From: Actinomycetota bacterium
Lineage (GTDB): Bacteria; Actinomycetota; Actinomycetes; Streptosporangiales; Streptosporangiaceae
Assembly: GCA_027314595.1 (NCBI GenBank)
Contig: DAHVAN010000445.1
Span: 1 to 33,115, forward strand
Reading direction: 5' to 3'
DNA: 33,115 nucleotides
Position numbers and translations under genes: made by a program. Numbering within the stretch: the stretch's first letter is position 1; every line of letters starts with the position of its first letter. This document shows positions 23,906-32,012 of this stretch, in pieces. The notes under the pieces were generated by a model. That model had not been told where the DNA came from. It saw only the letters and a list, made by a program, of their open reading frames with translations, and searched no databases.

Positions 23906-24658
23906 ATGAGCATGGCCTCAGGTGACACGATCGACCGTATCCGCGGCTTCTGGGACGCGGACGCGGCAGGGTATGACCAGATCTCCGGGCACTACCCGCA
24001 GACGCCGGCCGAATGGGCGGCCTGGCGGGGCGCCCTGGAGCCACTGCTTCCGCGGGCCCCGTCCCGCGTGCTTGATGTCGGGGCCGGCACGGGCTTCCTC
24101 ACGGTGGCCGTGGCCGGGCTTGGCCATGACGTGACGGCGATAGACGTGTCAGAGCAGATGGTCGCCCGGCTCGCCGCCAAGGCGTCGGCGCAGCAGCTTG
24201 CCGTGACCGCGATCCAGGCCAGGGCCGATGAGGTGCCGCGGGAGCGTTTCGATGTCGTGATGTCGCGCCACCTGGTGTGGACGCTTCCGGACCCCGAAGG
24301 CACGCTGCGGGCGTGGCGGGCGGTCGCGCCCCGCGGCCGGCTGCTGCTGGTGGAAAGCGTGTGGGGCGAGGGACAATCCGCGTCCGACTGGATCCGGGCC
24401 CGCGGCCGGCGGCTGGCTCGCCGCCTGGCCGCGGCGCCGACGGGTCACCACGCCGAGTACGACGAGTCGATTGTCAGGGCGCTCCCGTTCGCGGGCGGGC
24501 TGGCGCCGGAGCGGCTGGTCGAGCTCGTGCAGCGCGCGGGATGGAAGACCCCGCGGCTGCGGCGGCTCACGGGGGTGGAATGGATGCTGGGCCGCCAGCT
24601 GCCCTGGCCGGAGCGGCTGTTTGGCACCCAGCCGGTGTACGCGCTGTGGGCCGGCTGA
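23906..24658 (+). CDS. Class I SAM-dependent methyltransferase
   Basis: A 250-residue soluble methyltransferase (Methyltransf_11/25-like). RVLDVGAGTGFLTVAVA is the SAM-binding motif I, AIDVSEQMVARL the acidic loop, VMSRHLVWTLPDPEGTL motif II region and VAPRGRLLLVES motif III. The N-terminal IRGFWDADAAGYDQ is typical of small-molecule methyltransferases. The substrate is unknown. ATG 23906 is chosen; ATG 23912 is equally possible and an upstream TTG at 23876 adds residues without homology. It converges on the hydrolase pseudogene. Confidence 0.85.
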   Translation: MSMASGDTIDRIRGFWDADAAGYDQISGHYPQTPAEWAAWRGALEPLLPRAPSRVLDVGAGTGFLTVAVAGLGHDVTAIDVSEQMVARLAAKASAQQLAVTAIQARADEVPRERFDVVMSRHLVWTLPDPEGTLRAWRAVAPRGRLLLVESVWGEGQSASDWIRARGRRLARRLAAAPTGHHAEYDESIVRALPFAGGLAPERLVELVQRAGWKTPRLRRLTGVEWMLGRQLPWPERLFGTQPVYALWAG

Positions 24659-24689
24659 CACCCGGAGCCGCCGGCCGCGCGGTCCGGCT

Positions 24690-25320
24690 TCAGTGGGCGC
24701 CGGGAGCAGCGCCGGGAGCGACGCCGGGAACGTCGAGTGCGCGCAGCGAGGTGCCCGTGCGCGCGCTGCGCACCACCTCGGTGATGGCGGCGATCACCAG
24801 GTCCGGATCGCTCTCGTACAGGGCGTGGTCAGCGCGACGGGAGATGACATGCCGGCTGTTGGCCGACAGCCGTGCCTGCTCGCAGTGGAAGCCATGCCAC
24901 AGCCGCCATTGCCTGCCGCCGTAGGGTCCGCCGTCCGCGCGGGTGATCACCATCAGCGGCTTGTCGCCCAGCGCCCCGGGCGCGAGCGGGCGGTCCGCCG
25001 CGGTCAGGCCGCGGAAGACCCGCCATTCGCGCAGCAGGGACGAACGGGCCGCAAAGGCCCAGTACCGGCAGGATGGCATGCAGGTCCGCCGCGATGTCGG
25101 CGGGCGTCCTGCGGTCCGTGGCCCGGCTGCTCGCGCCGTACGGCGCCCGGTCGTAGGTGACGACCGTGGTCTGCCTGGCGAGCGTCTGCGCGATGGACCG
25201 CCACTGCCCCGCGCAGCCGCCGAACGAGGGCTCGATGACGACGGCCGGCGACCCGTCCCCGAATACGTTCGCCTCGATCCGGTGCCGTCCCGCCGCCACC
25301 ACGGTCGTGCGCACTGCCAC
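24690..25320 (-). pseudogene. Alpha/beta hydrolase with internal deletion and frame break
   Basis: The 5' part (GTG 25320 with AGGAGG 8 nt upstream) reads as an alpha/beta hydrolase N-terminus: VVAAGRHRIEANVFGDG, VVIEPSFGG, TTVVTYDRAPYGASS, DLHAILPVLGLCGPFV. The next element should be the nucleophile elbow (GHSxGG), but near 25055-25075 the sequence jumps in another frame to late hydrolase sequence (GALGDKPLMVITRADGG, QARLSANSRHVISRRADHAL, LVIAAITEVV). The nucleophile serine and roughly 80 or more residues are lost. The catalytic His-like region survives (SRHVI...ADHAL). The gene is inactive unless frames are recoded, which is not suggested. Confidence 0.75.
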
Positions 25321-25343
25321 CCCGCGCACCTCCTCATGGTGAG

Positions 25344-25382
25344 CGCGCGCGGGCCGGCGGCGGGACCGCCGGCCCGCGCGCG
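25344..25382. terminator. 17-bp stem GC hairpin upstream of the hydrolase remnant
   Basis: Perfect arms 25344-25360 and 25366-25382 with loop CGGGA. It lies just before the hydrolase remnant's start on the minus strand, so it may terminate transcription coming from the SRPBCC gene. No U-tract is present. Confidence 0.6.
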
Positions 25383-25749
25383 AGGCTATGAAGCCCCGTT
25401 CGGGTTGGGACTCGTGGTCTCCAGTCGGTCGAGCTTGCGGATGAAGATGGGCTGGCACCGTCCCGGACGGGAACGGACGTCAGGCAGGACCGCAGCCGAA
25501 CGACGGTCCAGGCCCACCGAAGAAGCGACCTACACCATCACGATCGTCCCGTCAAATCTCGCACAATGGCAGGAAACACCCTGAAGTTAAGGGCAGTGGG
25601 GGCTGTACCGCCTCGCCGGGCTCCTTTAGCCGATGCACCCCAGGTCACCGGGGCGCCGCTACCGTAAGCGCGGCGAGAATGCCACGGCGCCGGCAATCCG
25701 GGACGCGAGGCTTTCCGCCTGGTCGATCTGAGCCTGGGTGAGCCCGACC
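25383..25749. other. 367-bp stretch without a clear gene
   Basis: This lies downstream of the SRPBCC gene on the minus strand. A short minus-strand frame at about 25659-25755 reads EVGLTQAQIDQAESLASRIA and stops at 25659-25661, which looks like a fragment of a helical protein but is too short to assign. Nothing else was recognised. Confidence 0.3.
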
Positions 25750-26193
25750 TCACGTGGCCTGGGTCTCGATGGTGTCCTTCACCCGCGCCATGAACGAGGC
25801 GTTCAGCCTTTCGGTGGCCATGTCCACCAGGTTGCGCAGCGGCGGGATGCGCCAGAACGACTCCGCGCGGTGCTCCATCGTCACTTTCGTCCCCGACCCC
25901 TCGGGTTCGAAGTCGTAGTCCCACGTGCCCACTATCGCGTTCGAGGACCGCTCCGTGATGTGCTTGTTCGGAACCACGTCGGTGACCACGTCAAAGCCCT
26001 GCATGACCGGCAGGCCGCCGAGCTTGGCGTGCCAGCTCATGTACGTGCCGACACCGTCCTTGGTGGCCTTCACGTCGTCGTACCGGGCGTAGAACGGCGT
26101 GAGGTGCGTCAACTTCGCCGGGTCCTTGAAGGAGTCGAAGAAGAAGTCGAACGCTGTCTCGACCGGCACCTCGATGTGGAAAATCTGCTTCAT
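25750..26193 (-). CDS. SRPBCC-family (START-like) protein
   Basis: A 147-residue single-domain helix-grip protein of the SRPBCC/polyketide-cyclase type. It begins MKQIFHIEVPVETAFDFFFD, has the central strands VTDVVPNKHITERSSNAIVGTW and DYDFEPEGSGTKVTMEHRAE, and ends in the long C-terminal helix (LVDMATERLNASFMARVKDTI) that closes a hydrophobic cavity. Members bind lipids or aromatic ligands; the ligand here is unknown. ATG 26193 has AGGAGGG upstream and matches the family N-terminus; longer frames to 26298 are rejected. Confidence 0.85.
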   Translation of the reverse strand: MKQIFHIEVPVETAFDFFFDSFKDPAKLTHLTPFYARYDDVKATKDGVGTYMSWHAKLGGLPVMQGFDVVTDVVPNKHITERSSNAIVGTWDYDFEPEGSGTKVTMEHRAESFWRIPPLRNLVDMATERLNASFMARVKDTIETQAT

Positions 26194-26400
26194 CGCCCTT
26201 ACCCTCCTGTTCGAGCGGCGGGGTGCGTCACGCCACCCCCGGACAGCATGAACGTAACCGCCGCCGCGGCAGCAGGGCAGAGCCGGAAGTCCCGCCAACG
26301 GGGGTCAAGCCGCCGTTGATCGCGTTGGAAGCGCAGGCGGCGAACCGGGCGGGGGCGATCGCGTAAGCGTGGCAGCGGCAGCGCGTACGGCGCCCGTGCT

Positions 26401-26441
26401 ACCGGGGCACCTGCGCATCTGGCCCAATGGAACCGGGGCAC
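26401..26441. repeat. Inverted distant copy of the 31-bp repeat
   Basis: GGGGCACCTGCGCATCTGGC begins at 26404, and 26404-26426 is the exact reverse complement of 23 bp of the repeat at 2461-2485. ACCGGGGCAC recurs at 26401 and 26432, again with a 31-bp period, so a full unit plus a partial second unit are present. The surrounding stretch 26194-26554 has no convincing gene. Confidence 0.75.
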
Positions 26442-26554
26442 GAGGGCGGGGGATGACCAGGCGCCGCCACGGCCGGTCACCTCGGCTCCCCAGGGGCTGG
26501 AGGGGCGGCTGAGGTGAGGCCCGGCTCCCGGCCGGCGGCGAACGGCTTGACATG

Positions 26555-26591
26555 GCCAGTGCGGGCCGGCCTCAGGCCGGCCCGCACTGGC
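26555..26591 (-). terminator. 17-bp stem terminator of the GH62 gene
   Basis: Perfect arms 26555-26571 and 26575-26591 with a 3-nt loop TCA, directly after the stop of the minus-strand glycosidase gene. Confidence 0.8.
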
Positions 26592-26604
26592 GGTGGCTGG
26601 CGGT

Positions 26605-28104
26605 TCAGCAGGTGGAGTTGGTCTGGGTGACCAGGCCGATGCGCCAGGGGATGGCGTTGTAGTTGCTGTAGGAGCCCGGAGCGTCTCCCTGGTAGAGGTA
26701 CTGGATGTGGCAGGGGCTGATGGTGAGGGTCTGGTCGTAGCCGGCCCGGATCATCTCGCCGCTGCTGAAGTCCTGGGTCCACGCGGTGCCGCTGGCGAAG
26801 GTGACGTTGCTGGCGGCGATGAAGGGGTTGGACTGGTTGGCGGCCAGCGGGGTCCAGCTGCCGTTGATGGCGTTGGAGGTGTAGGCGGTGAAGTACCGGT
26901 GGCCGCTGGAGTTGATCGCCTCGACGATCAGCAGGTACTGGTTCGTGCCTGCGACCTTGTAGACGTTGTCGGCCTCGAAGAAGCTGTACGGGCTGGAGTT
27001 GGACGCGGCGATGACCGTGTTGCCCATGCCGTTGGGGAAGTTCGCCACCGACGTCTGGGACCGGTACAGGTGCCCGTTGTCGTCCATGGAGAACAGGTAG
27101 CAGTTGGCGCTGTCGCAGATGACCCAGGAGTCGACCCAGTAACCCGAGCCGATGTTCTGGGAGATGATCGAGGGCATGCCGGAGTAGAAGTACTGGGTGG
27201 CGCTCCACCCGTAGGGGTTGGCGATATTGGTGTTGGTGGAGTACCCGATGTTGCTGCCGGTCTGGTAGGTCAGGTACCACAGCTTCTGCGGGGCGAAGTA
27301 GAACAGCATCGGGGCGGTCTTGTAGCCGCCGCCGATCGGCGTCTGGTCGGCGTAGACCGGCACCGCGCTGGCGGCCTGGGACCAGCTGGAGAAGCTGAGG
27401 AACTCCATGCTGTAGGAACCGGAGGAGTTCACCGTCGAGGCGGCCACGTACCACTGGCCGTTGTAGTTCACCACGGACGGGTCCTTGACGGCGATGATGT
27501 TGTGGGAGTCCGAATGCGGGCTGATCAGCACCCCGCTGGAGGACCACGAGAAACTGCCCGGCAGCGAACCGGTCGGCGTCGGCGTCGGGCTGGGCGAGGA
27601 TGTCGGCGTCGGGGTCGGCGTCGGCGTGGTCGGCGTCGGGGTCGGCGTCGGGGTGGTGGCAGTGGGCGAGGGGGAGGCGCTGCCGGTGCAGGCGACGCCG
27701 TTGAGGGCGAAGTTCGCCGGGGCCGGGTTGGCGGAATTGTTCCACGAGCCGTTGAAGCCGATCGTGGCGGAGCCGCCGGTGGCCAGCGAGCCGTTCCAGC
27801 TCTCGTTGACCGCGGTGACCTGCGTGCCGGACTGCGTGTAGGTCGCGCTCCAGCCCTGGGTGACCTGCTGACCCGCGGTGAAGTTCCAGGTCAGCGTCCA
27901 TGAGCTGAGCGGGCTGCCGAGATTGGTGATCGCCAGCCCGGCGGTGAACCCGCCCGGCCACTGCGACGAGACCGTATAGGCAACCGAGCATCCAGCCGAC
28001 GCCGCGCTGGACGAGGCGACACCTGCCAGCACCGCGACACCCGCCGCCGCGACCGCCGCGACGCAGGCGGCCAGCCAACGGGACCGGTGGTGAGACACAT
28101 TCAT
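26605..28104 (-). CDS. Secreted CBM2-GH62 alpha-L-arabinofuranosidase
   Basis: A 499-residue exported enzyme for trimming arabinose side chains from arabinoxylan. Residues 1-36 form a signal peptide (basic start, Ala/Val-rich core, ASSSAASA). Residues 37-140 are a family 2 carbohydrate-binding module with Cys39/Cys139 and surface tryptophans (SSQWPGGF, GWSATY, SWNN). A Thr/Pro linker of about 40 residues (PTPTPTP repeats) leads to the GH62 five-bladed propeller from about 183 (GVLISPHSDSHNIIAVKDPS, with Asp208 a likely catalytic-site residue; WVDSWVICD; FFEADNVYKV). ATG 28104 has GGAAGGGAGG upstream. A palindrome 64 bp before the start may be its operator. Confidence 0.93.
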   Translation of the reverse strand: MNVSHHRSRWLAACVAAVAAAGVAVLAGVASSSAASAGCSVAYTVSSQWPGGFTAGLAITNLGSPLSSWTLTWNFTAGQQVTQGWSATYTQSGTQVTAVNESWNGSLATGGSATIGFNGSWNNSANPAPANFALNGVACTGSASPSPTATTPTPTPTPTTPTPTPTPTSSPSPTPTPTGSLPGSFSWSSSGVLISPHSDSHNIIAVKDPSVVNYNGQWYVAASTVNSSGSYSMEFLSFSSWSQAASAVPVYADQTPIGGGYKTAPMLFYFAPQKLWYLTYQTGSNIGYSTNTNIANPYGWSATQYFYSGMPSIISQNIGSGYWVDSWVICDSANCYLFSMDDNGHLYRSQTSVANFPNGMGNTVIAASNSSPYSFFEADNVYKVAGTNQYLLIVEAINSSGHRYFTAYTSNAINGSWTPLAANQSNPFIAASNVTFASGTAWTQDFSSGEMIRAGYDQTLTISPCHIQYLYQGDAPGSYSNYNAIPWRIGLVTQTNSTC

Positions 28105-28167
28105 CTAGGTCCTCCCTTCCGCGGGGACCCCCGACCGGATCATGGGATCTCAGACATCGGGTCAAGT

Positions 28168-28181
28168 TGTTACCGGTAACA
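28168..28181. promoter_or_regulatory. Perfect 14-bp palindrome TGTTACCGGTAACA, candidate LacI-type operator
   Basis: A perfect dyad with central CG lies 64 bp upstream of the GH62 start codon. LacI-family repressors of sugar genes bind palindromes of this form with a central CpG, and pentose-related regulators favour TTA...TAA half-sites. No LacI gene is in the window, so the regulator would be encoded elsewhere. Confidence 0.55.
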
Positions 28182-28529
28182 TCGCGCAGCCCTGACCGGG
28201 ATGCTCGCACGCGGCGCCCGCGGCCGATAGCCTCCCGGCCACAGTGCGGATTCCCGCGCAGGTAACAGGTGCGGCGGTCGCTGAAATTTACAGGTCCGCG
28301 GCTCCGGGATCCGGAACGGGGCATGGCTCGTCCCGGCTTTCCCCGCTCCGGCGCCCTGGCCGCTCCCGCGCAACGGCCGGATGAATCGCGTCACCGCTAT
28401 GGAAAATTCATCGCGACGGGTGGTCGCGACGGCCTCGCGATGCTCAGAAAGCGGCTGCGAAGTGGGATTACCGCCGAAGCCGCCAGAGCAGGCGGGACCG
28501 CGGTGGCCGTGCGGGCCGGCGCGCGGGCC

Positions 28530-28559
28530 TTGACAGAGGCCGGAAGCCGTGCGTATAAG
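28530..28559 (+). promoter_or_regulatory. Near-consensus promoter TTGACA-18-TATAAG
   Basis: TTGACA at 28530-28535 and TATAAG at 28554-28559, spaced 18 bp, form the best sigma-70-type promoter in the window. The predicted start (about 28566-28567) coincides with an ATG, and the FadR-type gene begins 167 bp downstream. The rest of 28105-28732 contains the palindrome at 28168 and no other convincing gene. Confidence 0.65.
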
Positions 28560-28566
28560 ACATCCG

Positions 28567-28749
28567 ATGTTTGTCGCGATGTGCGGCACTTTTCGTCTTG
28601 ACGTGGCCCGGACGCCGGGCCGGCCACTGGTCAGCGCGGACGAAGCGGCGGCGGCCTTCGCCTGCCTCGCCAGCCCGCTGGCGTCGTCCGTCACCGGCTG
28701 CGCGGGAGAAAAACGGGAGCAGGAGCGACGCTGTGGCGCTGACCGATGA
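28567..28749 (+). CDS. Possible leaderless upstream ORF, 60 aa
   Basis: The ATG lies at the predicted transcription start of the consensus promoter at 28530-28559, so the mRNA would be leaderless. The frame (MFVAMCGTFRLDVART...) ends at TGA 28747-28749, 17 bp inside the FadR-type gene in another frame. The product has three cysteines and no recognised family. It may be a translated leader that couples to, or represses, the regulator. It is not proven to be expressed. Confidence 0.3.
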   Translation: MFVAMCGTFRLDVARTPGRPLVSADEAAAAFACLASPLASSVTGCAGEKREQERRCGADR

Positions 28750-29410
28750 GGCCATCGGCAAGATCAAGGAGATGATCATCTCCGGGCGGGTGCGGCCGGG
28801 GGACAAGCTGCCCAAGGAGGCGGACCTGGCCGCCGAGCTGGGCCTGTCAAGGAACTCGCTGCGCGAGGCGGTGAAGGCCCTCAGCCTGGTCAACGTGCTC
28901 GACGTGCGGCAGGGCGACGGCACCTACGCGACCAGCCTCGCACCGTCGCTGCTGCTCGAGGCGCTGCACTTCATCGCCGACTTCCACCGCGACGACACCG
29001 TGCCCGAGTTCCTCCAGGTGCGCCGCATCCTCGAGCCCGCCGCCGCCGCCATGGCCGCGCTGCGCATGTCTCAGGAGGACAAGGCCGAACTCGGAAAGCT
29101 GCTCGACTCGGTCACCGTGGACTCCCCGGCGGACGACCTCGTGGCGACGGACCTGCAGTTCCACAAGAAGATCGCGCTGGGCTCAGGTAACTCCGTGCTG
29201 GCGTCACTGCTCGAGAACATGTCGCTGCCGACGGTGCGGGCCCGGGTCTGGCGAGGCATGACCGAGCCTCACGCGCTGGACCGCGCGCTCGGCGAGCACC
29301 GGGCCATCCATCAGGCGATCCTCGGCAGGGATGCCGACCTGGCCCGGTCGTGGGCGACCGTCCACATATCCGGGATCGAATCGTGGCTGCACGCCAGGCT
29401 CACCACTTGA
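28733..29410 (+). CDS. GntR-family regulator, FadR subfamily (FCD domain)
   Basis: A 225-residue regulator. Residues 1-70 form the GntR winged helix (IKEMIISGRVRPGDKLPKEADLAAELGLSRNSLREAVKAL...RQGDGTYA). The C-terminal all-helical FCD domain carries the usual metal/ligand set: DLQFHKKIA, EHRAIHQAI and WATVHISGIE provide one Asp and three His. It binds an organic acid or sugar-acid type effector in most relatives; the effector here is unknown. GTG 28733 follows AGGAG. It is divergent from the GH62 gene and convergent with the ClC gene. Confidence 0.9.
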   Translation: MALTDEAIGKIKEMIISGRVRPGDKLPKEADLAAELGLSRNSLREAVKALSLVNVLDVRQGDGTYATSLAPSLLLEALHFIADFHRDDTVPEFLQVRRILEPAAAAMAALRMSQEDKAELGKLLDSVTVDSPADDLVATDLQFHKKIALGSGNSVLASLLENMSLPTVRARVWRGMTEPHALDRALGEHRAIHQAILGRDADLARSWATVHISGIESWLHARLTT

Positions 29411-29430
29411 CGGCGCGCGGCCCGCCAGAT

Positions 29431-29446
29431 CGTGCCGGGCGGCACG
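29431..29446. terminator. Weak hairpin between convergent regulator and ClC genes
   Basis: CGTGCC / GGCACG arms (6 bp) with loop GGGC lie in the 56-bp gap between the two convergent stop codons. It is short, so the terminator role is tentative. Confidence 0.35.
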
Positions 29447-29466
29447 GGCAGCACCGATGGCCGTGG

Positions 29467-30930
29467 CTATGTCCGGATGTCCGCTGGCGCGGAGGGCGGA
29501 CTGCCTTCTTGGTAGGCCGGCAGCCGGGCGGAGTAGATGGAGTATCCGTCGATGTAAAAGGCGACAAGCGTGGCGATCGCCGTCGCCGCCATCATGGGGA
29601 CCATCATCGCGAAGCCGCTGTGGGTGAGCTCGAGCACCAGGGCGAGGCCGGACAGCGGCGCCTGCATGGCCGCGCCGATCATGGCGGCCGCGCAGACCAT
29701 GGCGAACGCGCCGGAGGGCGTGCCTGGCCATGCCAGGTTCCAGGCGATGCCGAGCGCGCCGCCGAGCACGGCGCCGGTGCTGAGCGTCGGAGTGAACAGG
29801 CCGCCGGATGCCCCGCTGCCCAGGCACATGGACGTGACCAGCGGCTTGAGCGCGAACAGGGTGAGCATCAGGCCGAAGCCGCTGAGGCCGAGGAACGCGT
29901 CACGGGCCATGTCCAGGCCGTTGCCGAAAAGCTCCGGGTACCAGATGCCGATGACCCCGAGGATGCCGAAGGCCACCACCGGCGCGAACAGCGCCCTGGT
30001 TCCCCTGACGCGGTGATGCGACACCCAGCCGATGAGCCGGATGTAGCCGGCCGAGACCAGCCCGATGACCGGCCCCGCCAGCAGCGCCCAGGTCATCAGC
30101 GACCAGGTGAACCGGTAGTCGGGGATGCCCGGGTAGACGGCACGGTTGGGCAGGTATACCCATGCCGTGGCGGTGGCGATCCAGGAGCACGCGATGGCCG
30201 GCAGGATGACAGGCAGGGTGATGTCGCCGATGAGGATCTCGGCGGTGAACAGGGCGCCGGCCAGCGGAACGTTGTAGACAGCCGCGAGCCCGGCGCCGCC
30301 GCCGCAGGCCACGAGCAGCCGCCGCTGCCGTGCCGACAGGCCGCCCCAGCCGGAAAGGACGCTGCCCGCCGCGCCGCCGAGCAGCTTGGGCGCGGCCTCG
30401 CGCCCGATCGAGGCGCCCATGCCGATGACGACTTCGGAGATCACCGATGTGCCCAGGCTGCGGCGGAACGACAGCCGCCCGTCGCCGCTCCACAGCGCCT
30501 CGTCGATCTCCGACGACTCGCCCCTGGTGTAGCGCCGCAGCAGGAACCACGCGACGCCGCCGAACGCCCCCGCGATCAGCAGCGAGCCTACCCGCCGCGC
30601 CGCCGGCGCATGCTTGACGCCATGCTCCAGGCTCCCCGCGTGGTACCCGAACGCCGCGTACTGCACGTTGAACAAGATCACCATCATCAGCGCGCCGAGC
30701 AGGCCGGCGGCGACGCCGGTCAGGACCACCATCGCCCAGAACCGCGGCGTGAGGATCCCGGCCCCGTGGCTGGTGATGTTCGGCTGCTCCATCGCTCCGC
30801 GGCCGGACGGCATGCGCCGCTTCAGCAGCGGCTGCGGGAGCCGCGCACGCTCGCTGGCACCGTCCGGACGCCGGCCCCGCACCGCGCCGAGCCGGCGCGC
30901 CACGGTTCGGATGTAGGTCCCGTACTGCAT
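29467..30930 (-). CDS. ClC-family chloride channel/transporter
   Basis: A 487-residue multi-pass membrane protein of the ClC family. The gating-glutamate motif is present as GASIGREAAP, and the second selectivity motif as SGGLFTPTLSTGAVLGG. The first canonical motif (GSGIP) is replaced and not recognisable. Helical pattern AIIGAAMQAPLSG-like (here AAMIGAAMQAPLSGLALVLELT) is typical. No C-terminal CBS domains follow. About 47 residues precede the first helix, so an internal start such as MEQPNITS is possible. It probably moves chloride or another anion, as channel or proton exchanger. Confidence 0.9.
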   Translation of the reverse strand: MQYGTYIRTVARRLGAVRGRRPDGASERARLPQPLLKRRMPSGRGAMEQPNITSHGAGILTPRFWAMVVLTGVAAGLLGALMMVILFNVQYAAFGYHAGSLEHGVKHAPAARRVGSLLIAGAFGGVAWFLLRRYTRGESSEIDEALWSGDGRLSFRRSLGTSVISEVVIGMGASIGREAAPKLLGGAAGSVLSGWGGLSARQRRLLVACGGGAGLAAVYNVPLAGALFTAEILIGDITLPVILPAIACSWIATATAWVYLPNRAVYPGIPDYRFTWSLMTWALLAGPVIGLVSAGYIRLIGWVSHHRVRGTRALFAPVVAFGILGVIGIWYPELFGNGLDMARDAFLGLSGFGLMLTLFALKPLVTSMCLGSGASGGLFTPTLSTGAVLGGALGIAWNLAWPGTPSGAFAMVCAAAMIGAAMQAPLSGLALVLELTHSGFAMMVPMMAATAIATLVAFYIDGYSIYSARLPAYQEGSPPSAPADIRT

Positions 30931-31099
30931 GGGGCTCCGGCCTCCCGGTCAGGCGAGGGTCAGGAACTGGCCCCGCGCGGTCGCCGACGGTGACGGTGAG
31001 CGCGTTCAGGGCCAGCTTCCACCGTATGGCTCGGCTATGACGGTACCCAGGCCGGTCCCGGCCCGGTTCAGCGCAGCAGCCTAATGGGCGGAGGGGCGG

Positions 31100-31668
31100 C
31101 GCCGGCGGTCAGGACGTGGCCGGCGAGGGGATAGTACTGGTTGAGTTCCCGCAACATGGGGCCGATTTCTGGTACTTCATTCGTTTTTGCCGGGATTTCC
31201 GCTGGGCGAGGGTGACGCCGCCGGGGGTGGCGGCGGACAGCAGGATCAGGGAGGTCCCGTCCGGGCGGCGGGCGCCTTTCACGTACTTCCCGTCGCAGGC
31301 GACCTGCGGCATCAGGGCCGGCTCCTCTTCGCCTTCTTCTTGCTCCTCTTCTTCCTGGTGCCCTGCTCCTTCCGGATCTTCCTGCTGCCCGGGCCCGTCC
31401 GCGGCGGCCTGCAGGGCCAGGTCCCCGTCGGCCAGGTACCGGCAGACGGCGTCATCGGCGGCGTCCGCGCCGAGCCGGCCCAGGGCCCTGGACACGGTCC
31501 TGCCGCACGGCGGGACCCGGGTGCCGTCCGGTCCGGTGCGGGTCCCGCACGCGGCCAGCAGCTCCTGGTCCGCCCGGGTGATCCACCCGGTGACGGCGGT
31601 CATCGTCGTCTTGCCGCGCAGCATGGCCATCGTGACCAGGGCCAGGATGCAGGGCAGGGGGTCCGCGC
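31100..31668 (-). mobile_element. ISAs1-family transposase remnant, frameshifted and truncated at both ends
   Basis: On the minus strand, DPLPCILALVTMAMLRGKTT, VPPCGRTVSRALGRLGADAAD and VACDGKYVKGARRPDGTSLI...VTLAQR match the N-terminal and first catalytic-Asp region of ISAs1/H-repeat transposases. After LAQR the homologous frame changes (near 31200) to IPAKTNEVPEIGPMLRELNQ and ends by 31100, so the rest of the DDE domain is lost. A Glu-rich insertion (EEEEQEEGEEE) precedes the catalytic CDGK. The 5' end begins abruptly inside the replication-relaxation fragment. No terminal inverted repeats were found. Confidence 0.75.
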
Positions 31669-32010
31669 GGCCGGCTTGGGCGTCAGCTCGACTTCGACCG
31701 CCCATGTCTGCCCGGCGTGGCGCCCGGCCGCCTCGACGGACGGCCAGGTGATCTCGGCGTCCGCGACGTGCCCGCCGGTGCCGACCTTGGGGGGCGGCAG
31801 GGCGGCGCGGACAGACCGTTCGCACCGCCAGTGCGCCCCGGCCGCCTGCATGGCGGGCGTGGCTTCCAGCCACAGCCGGGCCGCCAGGACCGCGCGGACG
31901 TGCGCGAGGCGGGACAGCGACGGGGGGCGGGCGGGCCAGTTGTGGCCGGCGGCCGTCATGCCGGCGGGGGTGAGCCAGCACCAGGCGGGGCCGGGGCCCA
32001 GCACGCCGGT
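31656..32010 (-). pseudogene. Replication-relaxation family protein fragment
   Basis: The minus strand reads AWCWLTPAGMTAAGHNWPAR, SLSRLAHVRAVLAARLWLEA, AHWRCERSVRAALPPP, VADAEITWPS and WAVEVELTPKPAART. This is the central block of actinobacterial replication-relaxation proteins found on integrative elements and plasmids. The N-terminal helix-turn-helix part and the C-terminus are absent. At ELTPKPAART it meets the transposase remnant, and at its other end it abuts the DUF5753 fragment. It is a fossil of an integrated element. Confidence 0.7.
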
Positions 32011-32012
32011 CT

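Noticed and set aside
27590..27660. GC-rich simple repeat (GGCGTCGGGGTC units)
   Set aside because: It is simply the coding DNA of the Thr/Pro linker between the binding module and the GH62 domain.
29350..30993. 547-codon plus-strand frame opposite the ClC gene
   Set aside because: Antisense shadow; the minus strand has clear ClC motifs.
31600..32004. Intact replication-relaxation gene
   Set aside because: Family N- and C-termini are missing and the 3' end is read through transposase DNA, so it is called a fragment.
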